In this document: piece by piece, positions 10,813 to 16,748 of the stretch
How the letters are laid out: each line of letters starts with the position of its first letter
Position numbering within the stretch: position 1 is the stretch's first letter
DNA from: Clostridia bacterium
GTDB taxonomy: Bacteria; Bacillota; Clostridia; Oscillospirales; CAG-272
Length of the DNA stretch: 54,212 nucleotides
Assembly (NCBI GenBank): GCA_017503865.1
Contig: JAFVSI010000039.1
Span: 1 to 54,212, forward strand
Reading direction: 5' to 3'
Program-made: the position numbers and the translations under genes
Notes under the pieces: model-generated
The model's input: the letters and a program-made list of their open reading frames with translations, nothing else
What the model was told of the DNA's origin: nothing
Database searches by the model: none

Positions 10813-11616
10813 ATGCTTAACAATGATGTCGTAAAATCTCAATATGACGTGAGAGATTACAGTATATCCGCAGAGTCGGACTTTCCCGAAGCCTTTTGTG
10901 TAGATGTCAAAGTACCCGTAAAAAATCAAGGCTATCAAGGTACTTGTGTAGCTCACGCTCTTTCTTCCGTGATTGAGTATCACTATAAGAGACAGCACAA
11001 CACCTACGAGAAATTCAGTACAGAGTTTATATACGGCTATCGCCCCGAAGGTTATTACGTGGGAAGCGGTATGCGTATTCGTGATGCTCTAAAGACTATT
11101 CAGCAGTACGGAGATGTCTTTGTTAGCGATTGTCACGGCAACAATGACTGTGAAAAGGCTATGCAAAATGTATCTGCAAACCTTGATACTTTGAAAGAGC
11201 TTGCCTATCCGCATAGGATAAGTGCATATTTCAAAATCAATAGTGCAGACGAGCTTAAAACCGCCCTGATGAAGCACGGCGTAGTCGTTGTCTCTATGAA
11301 TACCTATAAGGGCAGTAAGTTAGTTGATGATGTCTATACTTACGACTCTACCGCAGAACACGGAAGACATTGTGTATTCATATACGGGTGGAATGAGAAA
11401 GGTTGGCTCGTTCAAAACTCTTGGGGCATACTCTACGGCGGTGACGGTAGATTTATAATTCCCTTTGATTACAAATTCAATGAGATGTGGGGAATTGTAG
11501 ATAACATTACCGAAGGAGAGCTTAACAAGCCCAAGAGAAATAGCTTCTTGGATATTATCTATTCCGTTTGGAATATGATTGTCAATCTATATTACTATTT
11601 CACTAACAAATCATAA
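10813..11616 (+). CDS. Papain-like (C1A) cysteine protease in the lysis module
   Basis: 267 residues, ATG behind AGGGGGGAGA. The papain-fold signature is complete: VPVKNQGYQGTCVAHALSS has the oxyanion Gln and nucleophile C45 in a GTCVAHA context; GRHCVFIYGW supplies the catalytic H186; WLVQNSWG supplies N202. There is no signal peptide or pro-region, so the protein begins directly with the mature domain. The C-terminus (about 240-260, LDIIYSVWNMIVNLYYYF) is hydrophobic and aromatic and could bind the membrane. It sits between a small membrane protein and the holin. Possible roles are virion protein processing, cutting a host cell-wall protein at lysis, or cutting a host cytoplasmic target; the sequence does not decide between them. 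Confidence 0.85.
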   Translation: MLNNDVVKSQYDVRDYSISAESDFPEAFCVDVKVPVKNQGYQGTCVAHALSSVIEYHYKRQHNTYEKFSTEFIYGYRPEGYYVGSGMRIRDALKTIQQYGDVFVSDCHGNNDCEKAMQNVSANLDTLKELAYPHRISAYFKINSADELKTALMKHGVVVVSMNTYKGSKLVDDVYTYDSTAEHGRHCVFIYGWNEKGWLVQNSWGILYGGDGRFIIPFDYKFNEMWGIVDNITEGELNKPKRNSFLDIIYSVWNMIVNLYYYFTNKS

Positions 11617-11628
11617 GGGGGAAACATT

Positions 11629-11886
11629 ATGAAAATCAATTGGCTCGTAAGAATTAAAAACAAAAACTTTTGGCTTGCTATCATTCCCGCTTTGCTTCTG
11701 CTTATTCAGGTAGTGGCGGCGGTGTTTGGTATTCAGCTTGACCTCGGTGACATCGGAAACAAATTGCTTGCCGTTGTCAATGCGGTGTTTGGTGTGCTTG
11801 CCATTATCGGCGTAGTAAACGACCCGACCACGAAAGGAATTGCGGACAGCGACCAAGCTATGACCTATGACAAACCGAAAGAATAA
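11629..11886 (+). CDS. Holin, phi-LC3 family
   Basis: 85 residues, ATG behind AAGGGGGAAA. It begins MKINWLVRIKNKNFW and has two transmembrane segments (about 15-32, WLAIIPALLLLIQVVAAV, and about 45-63, LLAVVNAVFGVLAIIGVV), then NDPTTKGIADSDQAMTYDKP, the characteristic tail of phi-LC3 type holins. The length is normal for the family. It makes the inner-membrane holes that let the M15 endolysin encoded next reach the wall. A strong terminator follows at once. Confidence 0.93.
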   Translation: MKINWLVRIKNKNFWLAIIPALLLLIQVVAAVFGIQLDLGDIGNKLLAVVNAVFGVLAIIGVVNDPTTKGIADSDQAMTYDKPKE

Positions 11887-11894
11887 AACAACAT

Positions 11895-11927
11895 AAAGGG
11901 AGTGATTTTTGTCACTCCCTTTTTTCT
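11895..11927 (+). terminator. Strong intrinsic terminator after the holin
   Basis: Eleven-base perfect arms AAAGGGAGTGA (11895-11905) and TCACTCCCTTT (11912-11922) around a six-base loop, merging into a T run. It separates the holin from the endolysin, so endolysin expression must depend on read-through or a separate promoter. Confidence 0.85.
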
Positions 11928-11959
11928 TTTTCTAAAATTACATCTTGGGGGAATGACCT

Positions 11960-12352
11960 ATGACAATTAAAGCGTATTCTAAAAAGAAAGACGGAAATAA
12001 AAAACTATCTACCAATTTTAGAGTAAAAGAGTTTGCTTGCACAGACGGAAGCGACCCTATTTTCATTGACTCTGATTTAGTAAATGTTTTGCAGAAGATT
12101 AGATCGCATTTCGGAAAGTCCGTGACTATCACTTCCGCATATAGAACGCCAAGCAAAAATAAAGCTGTCGGCGGTCAAACGTATTCGCAACATCTTTACG
12201 GCAGAGCAGCAGATATTAAGGTAAAGGGAGTAACGCCGAAAAAGGTAGCGGCTTATGCGGAAACTTTACTCAAGAATAAGGGCGGTATCGGAACGTATAA
12301 TACCTTCACTCATATTGATATTCGCACTACAAAATCTCGGTGGAAGGGCTAA
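11960..12352 (+). CDS. Endolysin, peptidase M15 family (peptidoglycan L,D- or D,D-peptidase)
   Basis: 130 residues, ATG behind GGGGGAATGACC. The zinc site of the M15 family is present: SQHLYGRAADI gives the first His and the Asp, and FTHIDIR gives the second His; SAYRTPSKNKAVGG is the usual preceding strand and loop. It is a single compact catalytic domain with no cell-wall-binding module and no signal peptide, so it relies on the holin at 11629. It probably cuts the peptide stems of peptidoglycan at lysis. It is the last rightward gene before the leftward integration module. Confidence 0.9.
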   Translation: MTIKAYSKKKDGNKKLSTNFRVKEFACTDGSDPIFIDSDLVNVLQKIRSHFGKSVTITSAYRTPSKNKAVGGQTYSQHLYGRAADIKVKGVTPKKVAAYAETLLKNKGGIGTYNTFTHIDIRTTKSRWKG

Positions 12353-12453
12353 CGCAAGCGGAGAGTGGGAATTTCTTTTGCGTGTGCCTTTTTCTTTGTT
12401 GGGTAGAGTATTTGGGCGTTAAAAAAAGAAAGTGGCTTGTAGGCAAAATTTAA

Positions 12454-12487
12454 GGGTATGAAGCTAATGCTCCATACCCCATTTTTT
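12454..12487 (+). terminator. Terminator between endolysin and integration module
   Basis: GGGTATG (12454-12460) pairs with CATACCC (12473-12479), extended by AGC/GCT inside, and is followed by a T-rich run. It overlaps the stop of the convergent small gene and probably ends the late rightward transcript. A weaker hairpin (ACGCAA/TTGCGT, 12352-12383) precedes it. Confidence 0.7.
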
Positions 12488-12650
12488 ATTGCTCTTTGAT
12501 TTCGTCAAGAAGCTCGCTGATAGTATACGCCTTTAACAGTGTAGCGTGGGCTTGTGCCATATCCTTTTTATCCTTTGCGGCATCGTGAAGCTCAATGGCT
12601 TCGTTCAGCTCTGCTTCAAGATAGGCTATGATTTGCTCGGCTGTTTTCAT
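12486..12650 (-). CDS. 54-residue acidic helical protein beside attP
   Basis: Leftward ORF starting MKTAEQIIAYLEAELNEA and ending ISELLDEIKEQ, with a good ribosome site (GGGTGAG, about six bases before the ATG). It looks wholly alpha-helical and acidic, with no Cys and no membrane segment. It lies downstream of the integrase on the same strand, across the proposed attP, so in a prophage it would sit at the opposite end from the integrase. Small genes next to serine integrases can encode recombination directionality factors, but nothing in this sequence proves that here. It could also be an unrelated moron gene. Confidence 0.7.
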   Translation of the reverse strand: MKTAEQIIAYLEAELNEAIELHDAAKDKKDMAQAHATLLKAYTISELLDEIKEQ

Positions 12651-12671
12651 AGTTTCTCACCCTTTCAAATT

Positions 12672-12719
12672 ATTGTACTTTTATCACTTCACCGAACGGA
12701 GCATATACAAAAGTACAAT
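12672..12719. other. attP: Probable attP for the serine integrase
   Basis: A 48-base imperfect inverted repeat. The outer arms ATTGTACTTTT and AAAAGTACAAT match perfectly over 11 bases, and the centre is CCG-AA-CGG with the non-palindromic dinucleotide AA at 12695-12696. Length, imperfect symmetry, central dinucleotide and position (eight bases beyond the integrase stop) all fit a large-serine-integrase phage attachment site. An operator for the neighbouring small gene is the alternative. The site is intact, as expected for a non-integrated molecule. Confidence 0.65.
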
Positions 12720-12726
12720 GTTTTAG

Positions 12727-14148
12727 TTAAAAAAATATAATGCTCTCGGGCACAATCTTTTTGTTTTCGTCAATAACAAATTCCTTAATAAACGATCTCC
12801 AAAACGCCTTTTTGTTTTCCTTTGTGAGCTTTGCGTAAATACCTCTATAATCTGTTTCCAACACACCCTTTAGAGCATCAATGTTACGTTTGGGCGGTGG
12901 CTCGGTTGTGTCAAGCTTTTTCAGCTTTTTCTCAAGTTTGAAGTATTCAGTATCGTATTCTTCCTCTTCAATACGCCCCTTTCTAAACATCATATTAAGT
13001 CGCTCAATTTCAATCTTTATTTGCTCTGCCTTAATAGCGTTATTGTTTTTAGGTTGGATTTCTTCTATTGTTTCGACTCTTATCACTTCATTTGTGATGA
13101 ACTGCTCTAAATTGTCGAGTAGTTGCTTTTCAATCTTACGCTCACTTATAGACTTGTTGAACGGGCATATCTTCCGTATACGGCTGGCGTTGCAACGATA
13201 TGAAAGCACTTCGTACTTCCCGCCTGACTTCGAAAAATTTCCTGTTAGATTGTTACCGCAACAAGGACACTTTATCAATCCACTAAACAAGAACACTCTA
13301 TTTGGGGCGGAGTATGCTCTTGCATTTCGCTTCATAATGTCTTGGATTCGGTCAAATCTCTCTTTAGTGATAAACGGCTCTACATAATTTGCAACACCTT
13401 TGTATTCGCCGTATAACAATGTATCGGTCAAAAATCGGTCAAGCGTAGCCATCGTCATTCTCTTGCCGTACTTGATATTGATATAGCCGAGAGTTGCCGC
13501 TTTGCTTTGATGTGTTTCATAGAAATCGAGTATATCAAGTGTCATTTCCTCGTTTTTCTTATCCTTGATTAAATATCGGTTTTTCTTTTCGCCTGTGACA
13601 GTCCACGGAAATAGAAAACTGTTTGCTCCTGTAACCACTTGCTTGTTTTTGATACGCATTTTATTGTTGAATTTAATACGTTTGCTTGTCTTTTTCGCTT
13701 CGTACTCTGCCATTGTGAGATAGATATTGATTTTAAAAGCAGCATCGGGGTCTTCGGGATCAAGGTCAGGCTCTTCAATAGAAAGCCACGTTACTCCCGC
13801 TGCACGTAGTTGCTTTTGAGCAGCATAATATTCTTCCACGCTCCTAAAAAATCGGTCAATGCACTTTATGACAATTACATCTATCTTCCCTGCCTTTGCA
13901 TCTTCAATCATCTGTGCAAGGGCTTTTCTTTTGCTTATTTCGAGGGTGGCACTCACCCCTTCGTCTACATATTCACCGACAGACACAAGCTCGTTTTCGG
14001 TAGCAAACTCGTCAATCAAATCAAGTTGGTCGCCAATGGTATACCCGTTCTTTTTCTGCTCGTCACTTGAACACCTCACATATTTGGCTATTCTTATTAC
14101 CCTGTTTCTCTCCTGATACCTCAATAACTGTTTGTAACTACCGTACAT
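12727..14148 (-). CDS. int: Large serine recombinase (phage integrase)
   Basis: 473 residues, ATG behind AAGGAGTGATG. The N-terminal resolvase domain starts near residue 17; YVRCSSDEQ contains the catalytic Ser (S27) and the Arg/Gln pattern of the family, and DVIVIKCIDRFFRS is the conserved R-containing helix. A recombinase domain follows, then a zinc ribbon (CPCCGNN near residue 295, with later Cys in YRCNASRIRKICPF), then a coiled coil (about 370-420), the standard order of large serine integrases. It catalyses attP x attB integration and, with a directionality factor, excision. It is transcribed leftward, opposite to the late genes, with a candidate attP right after its stop. Confidence 0.96.
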   Translation of the reverse strand: MYGSYKQLLRYQERNRVIRIAKYVRCSSDEQKKNGYTIGDQLDLIDEFATENELVSVGEYVDEGVSATLEISKRKALAQMIEDAKAGKIDVIVIKCIDRFFRSVEEYYAAQKQLRAAGVTWLSIEEPDLDPEDPDAAFKINIYLTMAEYEAKKTSKRIKFNNKMRIKNKQVVTGANSFLFPWTVTGEKKNRYLIKDKKNEEMTLDILDFYETHQSKAATLGYINIKYGKRMTMATLDRFLTDTLLYGEYKGVANYVEPFITKERFDRIQDIMKRNARAYSAPNRVFLFSGLIKCPCCGNNLTGNFSKSGGKYEVLSYRCNASRIRKICPFNKSISERKIEKQLLDNLEQFITNEVIRVETIEEIQPKNNNAIKAEQIKIEIERLNMMFRKGRIEEEEYDTEYFKLEKKLKKLDTTEPPPKRNIDALKGVLETDYRGIYAKLTKENKKAFWRSFIKEFVIDENKKIVPESIIFF

Positions 14149-14211
14149 TTACATCACTCCTTTTTGTATATTCTTTGGTGCGGTGAATTGTTTTCAGCAT
14201 CACCCCCTTAA

Positions 14212-14245
14212 TGTGACATATTTCACAGAATTATCTTGATATAAT
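14212..14245 (+). promoter_or_regulatory. CRP/FNR-type palindrome and extended -10 promoter
   Basis: TGTGA-N6-TCACA is perfect at 14212-14227. Twelve bases on is TGATATAAT (14237-14245), an extended -10 element, with no good -35. Transcription would start near 14252 and run rightward into the small ORF at 14319 and the antisense strand of the repressor gene. The palindrome would be centred near -32, overlapping where polymerase binds. Confidence 0.45.
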
Positions 14246-14318
14246 AACAGTGGGATAGTAAAATAAATTCAGAACATTTGTTCCTGCCCCGGATTTAACG
14301 AAAGGACGGTACGCCGCT

Positions 14319-14474
14319 ATGAAAGAAAATCAACTTCTCTCTTACATCCCCACTCTTACACCCGAACAGATTGAAAAACTCGTCAATCATCTTCCACGAT
14401 TGTACGCATCAATTTCAAAACAAGCTCCGCCTTGTCATCAGGGACAGTCTTCACAAAATCAACAAGTTTCTTAA
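14319..14474 (+). CDS. 51-residue ORF overlapping the repressor antisense
   Basis: It begins MKENQLLSYIPTLTPEQIEKL and has a possible ribosome site (AAAGGACGG, about nine bases before the ATG) and an upstream extended -10 promoter. The last 92 bases lie antisense to the 3' end of the repressor gene; the Gln/Ser-rich tail (HQGQSSQNQQVS) falls in that overlap and looks low in information, while the first 30 residues look like a designed helical protein. It may be a short real protein whose gene has run into the repressor. No function is recognisable. Confidence 0.5.
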   Translation: MKENQLLSYIPTLTPEQIEKLVNHLPRLYASISKQAPPCHQGQSSQNQQVS

Positions 14475-14718
14475 TATTCTCGGAAAGCTCGTCCTCTTGG
14501 GCGGGTTTTTCTTTTTGATCTTCGTTCCAATCCATAAGATAAGCTATGTCTGTGTGAAGCACATCAGCGAATTGCATTATCCTTGATTGCGGAATATCAA
14601 TCTTTCCTGTTTCTATCCTTGTAATAGTGGAATGATTATATCCCATTTTCTCCGCAAGGTCTCTTTGCGACCACTTCAATTCTTTTCTGCGGAGCTTAAT
14701 TTTTTCTCCTATTTTCAT
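14383..14718 (-). CDS. CI-like lysogeny repressor, HTH_3 family
   Basis: 111 residues from the ATG at 14718, which has AGGTGG eight bases upstream; the in-frame GTG at 14730 lies inside that ribosome site and is rejected. The N-terminal 65 residues are a lambda-repressor-like HTH (IKLRRKELKWSQRDLAEKMG, then HSTITRIETGKIDIP). The C-terminal part (about 66-111) is a short charged helical tail with no peptidase (S24) domain, so induction would not use RecA-stimulated self-cleavage. It faces the Cro-like gene across a divergent promoter region and probably binds the GGTGCRT sites there. Confidence 0.9.
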   Translation of the reverse strand: MKIGEKIKLRRKELKWSQRDLAEKMGYNHSTITRIETGKIDIPQSRIMQFADVLHTDIAYLMDWNEDQKEKPAQEDELSENIKKLVDFVKTVPDDKAELVLKLMRTIVEDD

Positions 14719-14741
14719 ATTATGCACCACCTTTTTTTAAC

Positions 14742-14770
14742 ATTTTATCATATCGGTGCATAAAAATCAA
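14742..14770 (-). promoter_or_regulatory. Repressor promoter (leftward)
   Basis: On the minus strand, TTGATT (14765-14770) and TAAAAT (14742-14747) are separated by exactly 17 bases, with TGA before the -10 making it extended. A GGTGCAT operator half-site (14755-14761) lies in the spacer, and its mirror (TATGCACC, 14721-14728) overlaps the repressor ribosome site, so autoregulation is likely. Confidence 0.7.
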
Positions 14771-14800
14771 TAATTTCTTTGATTTTTTTCTAAAAAGGCA

Positions 14801-14828
14801 TTGACAAAACGCAAAACGTGAGTATAAT
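14801..14828 (+). promoter_or_regulatory. Early lytic promoter (PR-like)
   Basis: TTGACA (14801-14806), 16-base spacer, TATAAT (14823-14828): both hexamers are perfect consensus. It drives the Cro-like gene and the early operon to the terminator near 23471. The operator palindrome at 14839-14855 sits over the start of transcription. Confidence 0.88.
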
Positions 14829-14838
14829 GGAGACAGAT

Positions 14839-14855
14839 GGTGCGTGATACGCACC
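14839..14855. promoter_or_regulatory. Operator palindrome GGTGCGT-GAT-ACGCACC
   Basis: Perfect seven-base arms around a three-base centre, ten bases after the PR -10, hence just downstream of +1. Related half-sites GGTGCAT (14755-14761) and ATGCACC (14722-14728) flank the repressor promoter. This is the expected target of the repressor and/or the Cro-like protein. Confidence 0.7.
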
Positions 14856-14883
14856 GAATGTAGCAGAAAGGAAAGGTAAAAAA

Positions 14884-15099
14884 ATGACTAACACGGAATT
14901 GCTTGAAAACAAAATCAAGGAAAGTGGCAAGAAAATATCATATCTTGCCGAGAAATGCGGTCTTTCGTATGCGGGATTTCGTAATTGTGTAACAAACAAA
15001 GCGGAATTTAAGGCGACTCACATTGATGTGCTTTGCAAAGAGTTGTCTATCGACCTTAAAGAAATGAAGACTATTTTTTTTGCAAGTCGTGGTGCGTAA
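14884..15099 (+). CDS. Cro-like HTH regulator
   Basis: 71 residues, ATG behind GAAAGGAAAGG. One small helix-turn-helix: ISYLAEKCGLSYAGFRNCVT is the recognition region, followed by KATHIDVLCKELSID and a short tail. Size, position (first gene of the rightward early operon, divergent from the repressor) and fold fit a Cro or antirepressor-type regulator that competes for the GGTGCRT operators. A further GGTGC...GCACC inverted repeat overlaps its stop codon. Confidence 0.85.
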   Translation: MTNTELLENKIKESGKKISYLAEKCGLSYAGFRNCVTNKAEFKATHIDVLCKELSIDLKEMKTIFFASRGA

Positions 15100-15107
15100 A
15101 AAGCACC
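15091..15107. promoter_or_regulatory. Inverted repeat GGTGC-N7-GCACC at end of Cro-like gene
   Basis: Shares the GGTGCGT half-site of the main operator, overlaps the Cro-like stop codon and ends just before the AGGAG ribosome site of the HNH gene. It could be another operator or an mRNA hairpin that limits translation of the endonuclease. Confidence 0.4.
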
Positions 15108-15120
15108 AAAAGGAGACGGA

Positions 15121-15663
15121 ATGAGAAAGAAAATTGAGATGATTGGTAAGAGGTTTGGACGGTTAACGGTTATTGAAGAGAGTCCATTGAGAAAACATCA
15201 TTCTATTTTATGGATTTGCAAATGTGATTGTGGGAACATCACGAAACCAATCTATGGTGACTTGCTGAGAAACGGAGAAACAGCTTCTTGTGGCTGTTTG
15301 CGAAAGGGCAACCAAAACAGAGCAACACACAACAAGCGGAAAAGCAGACAGTATACCATATGGCATAGTATGAAACAAAGATGTTATAACCGCAACGTTC
15401 CACAATACAAGTACTACGGCGGCAGAGGAATAACAATCTGTGACGAATGGCGAAACGATTTTCAAGCCTTTTACGATTGGGCTATGTCTCACGGATATTC
15501 TGATGATTTGTCGATTGATCGCATTGACGTAAACGGCAATTATGAGCCTTCAAACTGTCGATGGGCTACGATGAAAGAACAGGCTAACAACCGAAGGGAC
15601 AACAAAAAAAGGAGTGACTATGAAAGAGCCGAACGGAAAAGACCTTCTCGCTACGCTGATTAA
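15121..15663 (+). CDS. HNH homing-type endonuclease
   Basis: 180 residues, ATG behind AAGGAGACGG. The N-terminal part has CKCDCGN and SCGCLRKGN, a Cys cluster typical of phage HNH/AP2-type proteins; the middle has [13 protein letters not shown]; the C-terminal nuclease region is [20 protein letters not shown] followed by EQANNRR. This arrangement is the common Firmicutes phage HNH endonuclease, normally a free-standing homing enzyme. It sits between the Cro-like gene and the early operon, and its last 44 bases overlap the next gene, as if it had inserted there. A degenerate relative's C-terminus lies at 21528-21599. Confidence 0.85.
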   Translation: MRKKIEMIGKRFGRLTVIEESPLRKHHSILWICKCDCGNITKPIYGDLLRNGETASCGCLRKGNQNRATHNKRKSRQYTIWHSMKQRCYNRNVPQYKYYGGRGITICDEWRNDFQAFYDWAMSHGYSDDLSIDRIDVNGNYEPSNCRWATMKEQANNRRDNKKRSDYERAERKRPSRYAD

Positions 15664-15727
15664 ACTATATGCCGAGCAAGAGGGCGTAAAAATTAACTAC
15701 ATAATTGAAAAAGGAGAAAGAAAATGA
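15620..15727 (+). CDS. 35-residue early protein
   Basis: [20 protein letters not shown], then [15 protein letters not shown]. The ATG at 15620 has AAAAGGAG upstream, inside the end of the HNH gene; the stop overlaps the next start (ATGA). Very short proteins of this [17 protein letters not shown] type recur in early operons of Clostridia phages; no function is known to me. Confidence 0.7.
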   Translation: MKEPNGKDLLATLIKLYAEQEGVKINYIIEKGERK

Positions 15728-15849
15728 AAGATGTTATCTTAATCGTTTTAGCGGGGCTTATCGCATTAGGCATTTTAGCTCCGTTTGTTGAAGCGTACAG
15801 CAGATGGAAGAAAGAAATGGAGAGTGATGACGATGTTCATAACGGGTGA
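15724..15849 (+). CDS. 41-residue single-pass membrane protein
   Basis: Starts [20 protein letters not shown], one transmembrane helix (about 4-22), then a charged cytoplasmic tail (SRWKKEMESDDD). Translationally coupled to the gene before (ATGA overlap), with AAGGAG in that gene's end as ribosome site, and overlaps the start of the next. Role unknown. Confidence 0.7.
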   Translation: MKDVILIVLAGLIALGILAPFVEAYSRWKKEMESDDDVHNG

Positions 15850-16045
15850 TCCATTAGCTGATTTTGACCGTTACGATGCCGAACAGCAAGAAAAGTTAGA
15901 ACAGCTTCCTAAATGCTGTTGCTGCCGAGAACGCATACAGGACGAGGATTTATACGACTTTGACGGCGACCTTGTTTGTGACGAGTGTCTTCACGATTAC
16001 GTCAGAGAAAAATTCAAGAAACCAACGGAAAATTATATCCGTTAA
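15833..16045 (+). CDS. Small Cys-rich protein, putative zinc-binding
   Basis: 70 residues from the ATG at 15833, eight bases after GGAGAG; ATG 15827 is too close and the TTG at 15785 lacks a ribosome site. The core LPKCCCCRERIQDEDLYDFD followed by GDLVCDECLHDY has two Cys pairs spaced as in a single zinc ribbon or knuckle. Overlaps the membrane miniprotein by 17 bases. Function unknown; such proteins often occur before the Gp157 gene in Firmicutes phages. Confidence 0.75.
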   Translation: MFITGDPLADFDRYDAEQQEKLEQLPKCCCCRERIQDEDLYDFDGDLVCDECLHDYVREKFKKPTENYIR

Positions 16046-16078
16046 ATTTTTAATATTCAGAAAAAGGAGTAAAAAACA

Positions 16079-16249
16079 ATGGAAGAAAGAACAATCACTA
16101 TTTCCCTTGACGAGTACAAGGAGCTTGTCGAAAAAGCGGAAAGAATTGCCGCAGTTGAGAGATTTTTAGAGAGTGCGAGCTATCCGTCTCTCTCTGATGT
16201 CGAGCCTATTCTTGGAATAGCAAAGGAGAGCGAAAATGAAGCTGTATGA
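16079..16249 (+). CDS. 56-residue early protein
   Basis: MEERTITISLDEYKELVEKA opens a short strand-helix protein; ITISLDEYKELVEKAERI is a form seen in many small phage proteins that precede recombination genes. AAAAAGGAG precedes the ATG. The stop overlaps the Gp157-like gene by 14 bases, so the two are probably translated together. No function is known. Confidence 0.75.
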   Translation: MEERTITISLDEYKELVEKAERIAAVERFLESASYPSLSDVEPILGIAKESENEAV

Positions 16250-16736
16250 AGTTGCTAACGATTACCTTGCTCTTATGCAAGCAATAGACAATGACGAGCT
16301 TCCCGAAGAAGCAATAGCAGATACGCTTGAAGCTATCAAGGGAGAAATAGAGGTAAAGGCTGACAATATCGCTTGTCTCTTGAAGAATATTGAAGCCGAT
16401 ATAACAGCATTTAAGGCTGAGGAAAGCAGACTCGCAGAACGCCGCAAGGTCAAAGAGAAGGCACACGAAAGACTCAAGCAGTATCTTTCTAATGAGTTGC
16501 AGAGACTTAACATTGATAAAGTCGAGACAGCGAGAAACAATATCAGCTTCCGCAAGAGTGAGTCCGTTGAGCTTGACGAGGAAACATTCATAGCTTGGGC
16601 TTCAGAATACAGAGACGATTTGCTGACATATTCTAACCCCAAAGCCAACAAGACCGAGATCAAGAAGGCGTTAAAGGACGGTGCAGAGATAGTCGGTGCT
16701 TCGCTTATCAGTAAAAACAATATTCAAATTAAATAA
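16236..16736 (+). CDS. Siphovirus Gp157-like protein
   Basis: 166 residues, matching the Sipho_Gp157 family in length and pattern: MKLYEVANDYLALM at the start, a long central coiled coil (about 30-95, with KADNIACLLKNIEADITAFK), then NISFRKSESVELDEETFI and the C-terminal KANKTEIKKALKDGAEIVGA. The family lies next to single-strand annealing genes and is thought to act in phage recombination or resistance, though its mechanism is not settled. It is 12 bases upstream of the Rad52-type gene. Confidence 0.9.
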   Translation: MKLYEVANDYLALMQAIDNDELPEEAIADTLEAIKGEIEVKADNIACLLKNIEADITAFKAEESRLAERRKVKEKAHERLKQYLSNELQRLNIDKVETARNNISFRKSESVELDEETFIAWASEYRDDLLTYSNPKANKTEIKKALKDGAEIVGASLISKNNIQIK

Positions 16737-16748
16737 GGAGTAAAAACA

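Larger units (their letters stand above)
1..14155. repeat. Left copy of 14,155-base terminal duplication
   Basis: This block matches 40058-54212 at offset 40057; all encoded proteins are the same in both copies and the lines I compared are identical. It starts inside the coiled-coil virion gene and ends just upstream of the integrase start. Neither end coincides with a gene boundary, an inverted repeat or a visible target duplication, so it does not look like a mobile element. The best reading is a circular 40,057-bp genome reported with overrun, or a terminally redundant or concatemeric molecule. Confidence 0.97.

Noticed and set aside
12546-12740. Rightward ORF across the small leftward gene and attP
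   Set aside because: It starts inside the small gene, lacks a ribosome site and lies beyond the late terminator.
1-14155. A real tandem duplication giving two giant genes and two integrases
   Set aside because: The copies match, breakpoints fall inside a gene with no repeats or element ends, and a circular genome written with overrun explains everything.
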